The notes under the pieces are model-generated. The model had not been told where the DNA came from. It saw only the letters and a program-made list of their open reading frames with translations, and made no database searches. Shown piece after piece: positions 23,993 to 24,187 of a DNA stretch of 24,187 nt (position 1 is the first letter of the stretch; each line of letters opens with the position of its first letter). This DNA is from Lachnospiraceae bacterium UBA3802 (GTDB lineage: Bacteria; Bacillota; Clostridia; Lachnospirales; Lachnospiraceae), in contig DFEM01000097.1 in the NCBI GenBank assembly GCA_002369155.1, positions 1 to 24,187 on the forward strand, in the 5' to 3' direction. The translations under genes and the position numbers were made by a program.

Positions 23993-24187
23993 ATGCGCAG
24001 AAACAATGAATTTTTCTTAAAAAGAATAGCGGATAAGACATATATTCTGCCGGTTGGTCAGATGGTTGCCGATCATTATAAAAGTGTTCTGGTCAATTCT
24101 GTCGGAGAGTATATCTGGAATCTTTTGGATGATGATATTTCCGTCTCGGAAATAAAACAAAAATGCATTAATTTTTTTGAAGCATCC
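23993..24187 (+). CDS. Second PqqD-like protein, cut by the window end
   Basis: ATG at 23993 follows AGAGGG by about five bases. The 65 visible residues contain the PqqD pattern: a strand with Tyr-Ile-Leu-Pro-Val, then Val-Leu-Val-Asn-Ser-Val-Gly-Glu-Tyr-Ile-Trp, then Leu-Leu-Asp-Asp-Asp-Ile-Ser-Val-Ser-Glu-Ile. It parallels the protein at 2878 (Met-Asn-Glu-Thr-Gly-Tyr-Glu-Ile-Trp), but the two are clearly diverged. PqqD-like domains bind peptide leaders for maturases. What follows it outside the window would help show whether a maturase is present. The C-terminus is missing. Confidence 0.8.
   Translation, partial: MRRNNEFFLKRIADKTYILPVGQMVADHYKSVLVNSVGEYIWNLLDDDISVSEIKQKCINFFEAS

Noticed and set aside
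1..24187. CRISPR arrays, tRNA or rRNA genes, IS elements, origins, riboswitches
   Set aside because: I saw no spaced repeats, no cloverleaf or rRNA-like segments, no transposase motifs or terminal repeats and no long structured leader. Nearly all sequence is protein-coding.

Overview
The window reads as a low-GC, monoderm Clostridia-type chromosome (Bacillota), most likely Lachnospiraceae (Butyrivibrio-like). That placement rests on AGGAGG-type ribosome sites, AT-rich third positions, U-run terminators, the absence of outer-membrane Pel components and general protein flavour; it was not tested by any search.

Layout. (1) Bases 1-211: the acidic tail of a plus-strand gene, then two hairpin terminators. 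(2) Bases 212-2660, minus strand: a membrane-anchored protein of unknown function, directly preceded by a membrane-anchored phosphodiester glycosidase (NAGPA family). (3) From a good promoter at 2796-2824, a long plus-strand operon runs to 20908. It begins with a PqqD-like small protein whose stop overlaps the start of a Gram-positive-style Pel exopolysaccharide set in the order pelD-pelE-pelA(deacetylase-like)-pelF-pelG. It continues, with overlaps or short gaps, into a second glycan module: a DUF2304-like small membrane protein, a GT4 glycosyltransferase, a DPM-type GT2 glycosyltransferase, a DUF4874/DUF4832 TIM-barrel protein, a large GT-C-like membrane protein, a Wzx-type flippase fused to an NTase_5-type nucleotidyltransferase, and another GT4. 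(4) Bases 20979-21554: a free-standing gene with its own strong promoter and UUCG-loop terminator. It encodes a 149-residue peptide-like protein with a leader-like N-terminus. (5) Bases 21642-24187: an ABC exporter, a convergent SipW/S26-like signal peptidase, and a second PqqD-like gene cut by the window end.

How it may work together. PelD keeps an intact c-di-GMP I-site (RESD) beside a dead GGDEF site. It should therefore switch on PelF (cytoplasmic polymerase) and PelG (membrane exporter), with PelE and the PelA-like protein completing the complex. The downstream glycosyltransferases and flippase could build or attach a second glycan. Two PqqD-like proteins, a nucleotidyltransferase domain, a separately expressed short protein, an ABC exporter and a signal peptidase form a set that resembles peptide (RiPP-type) maturation and export. 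No recognisable maturase such as a radical SAM enzyme lies in the window; it could lie downstream of the second PqqD. The most interesting possibility is that a c-di-GMP-controlled polysaccharide operon and a secreted, processed peptide form one surface system. This is inference from gene order and motifs.
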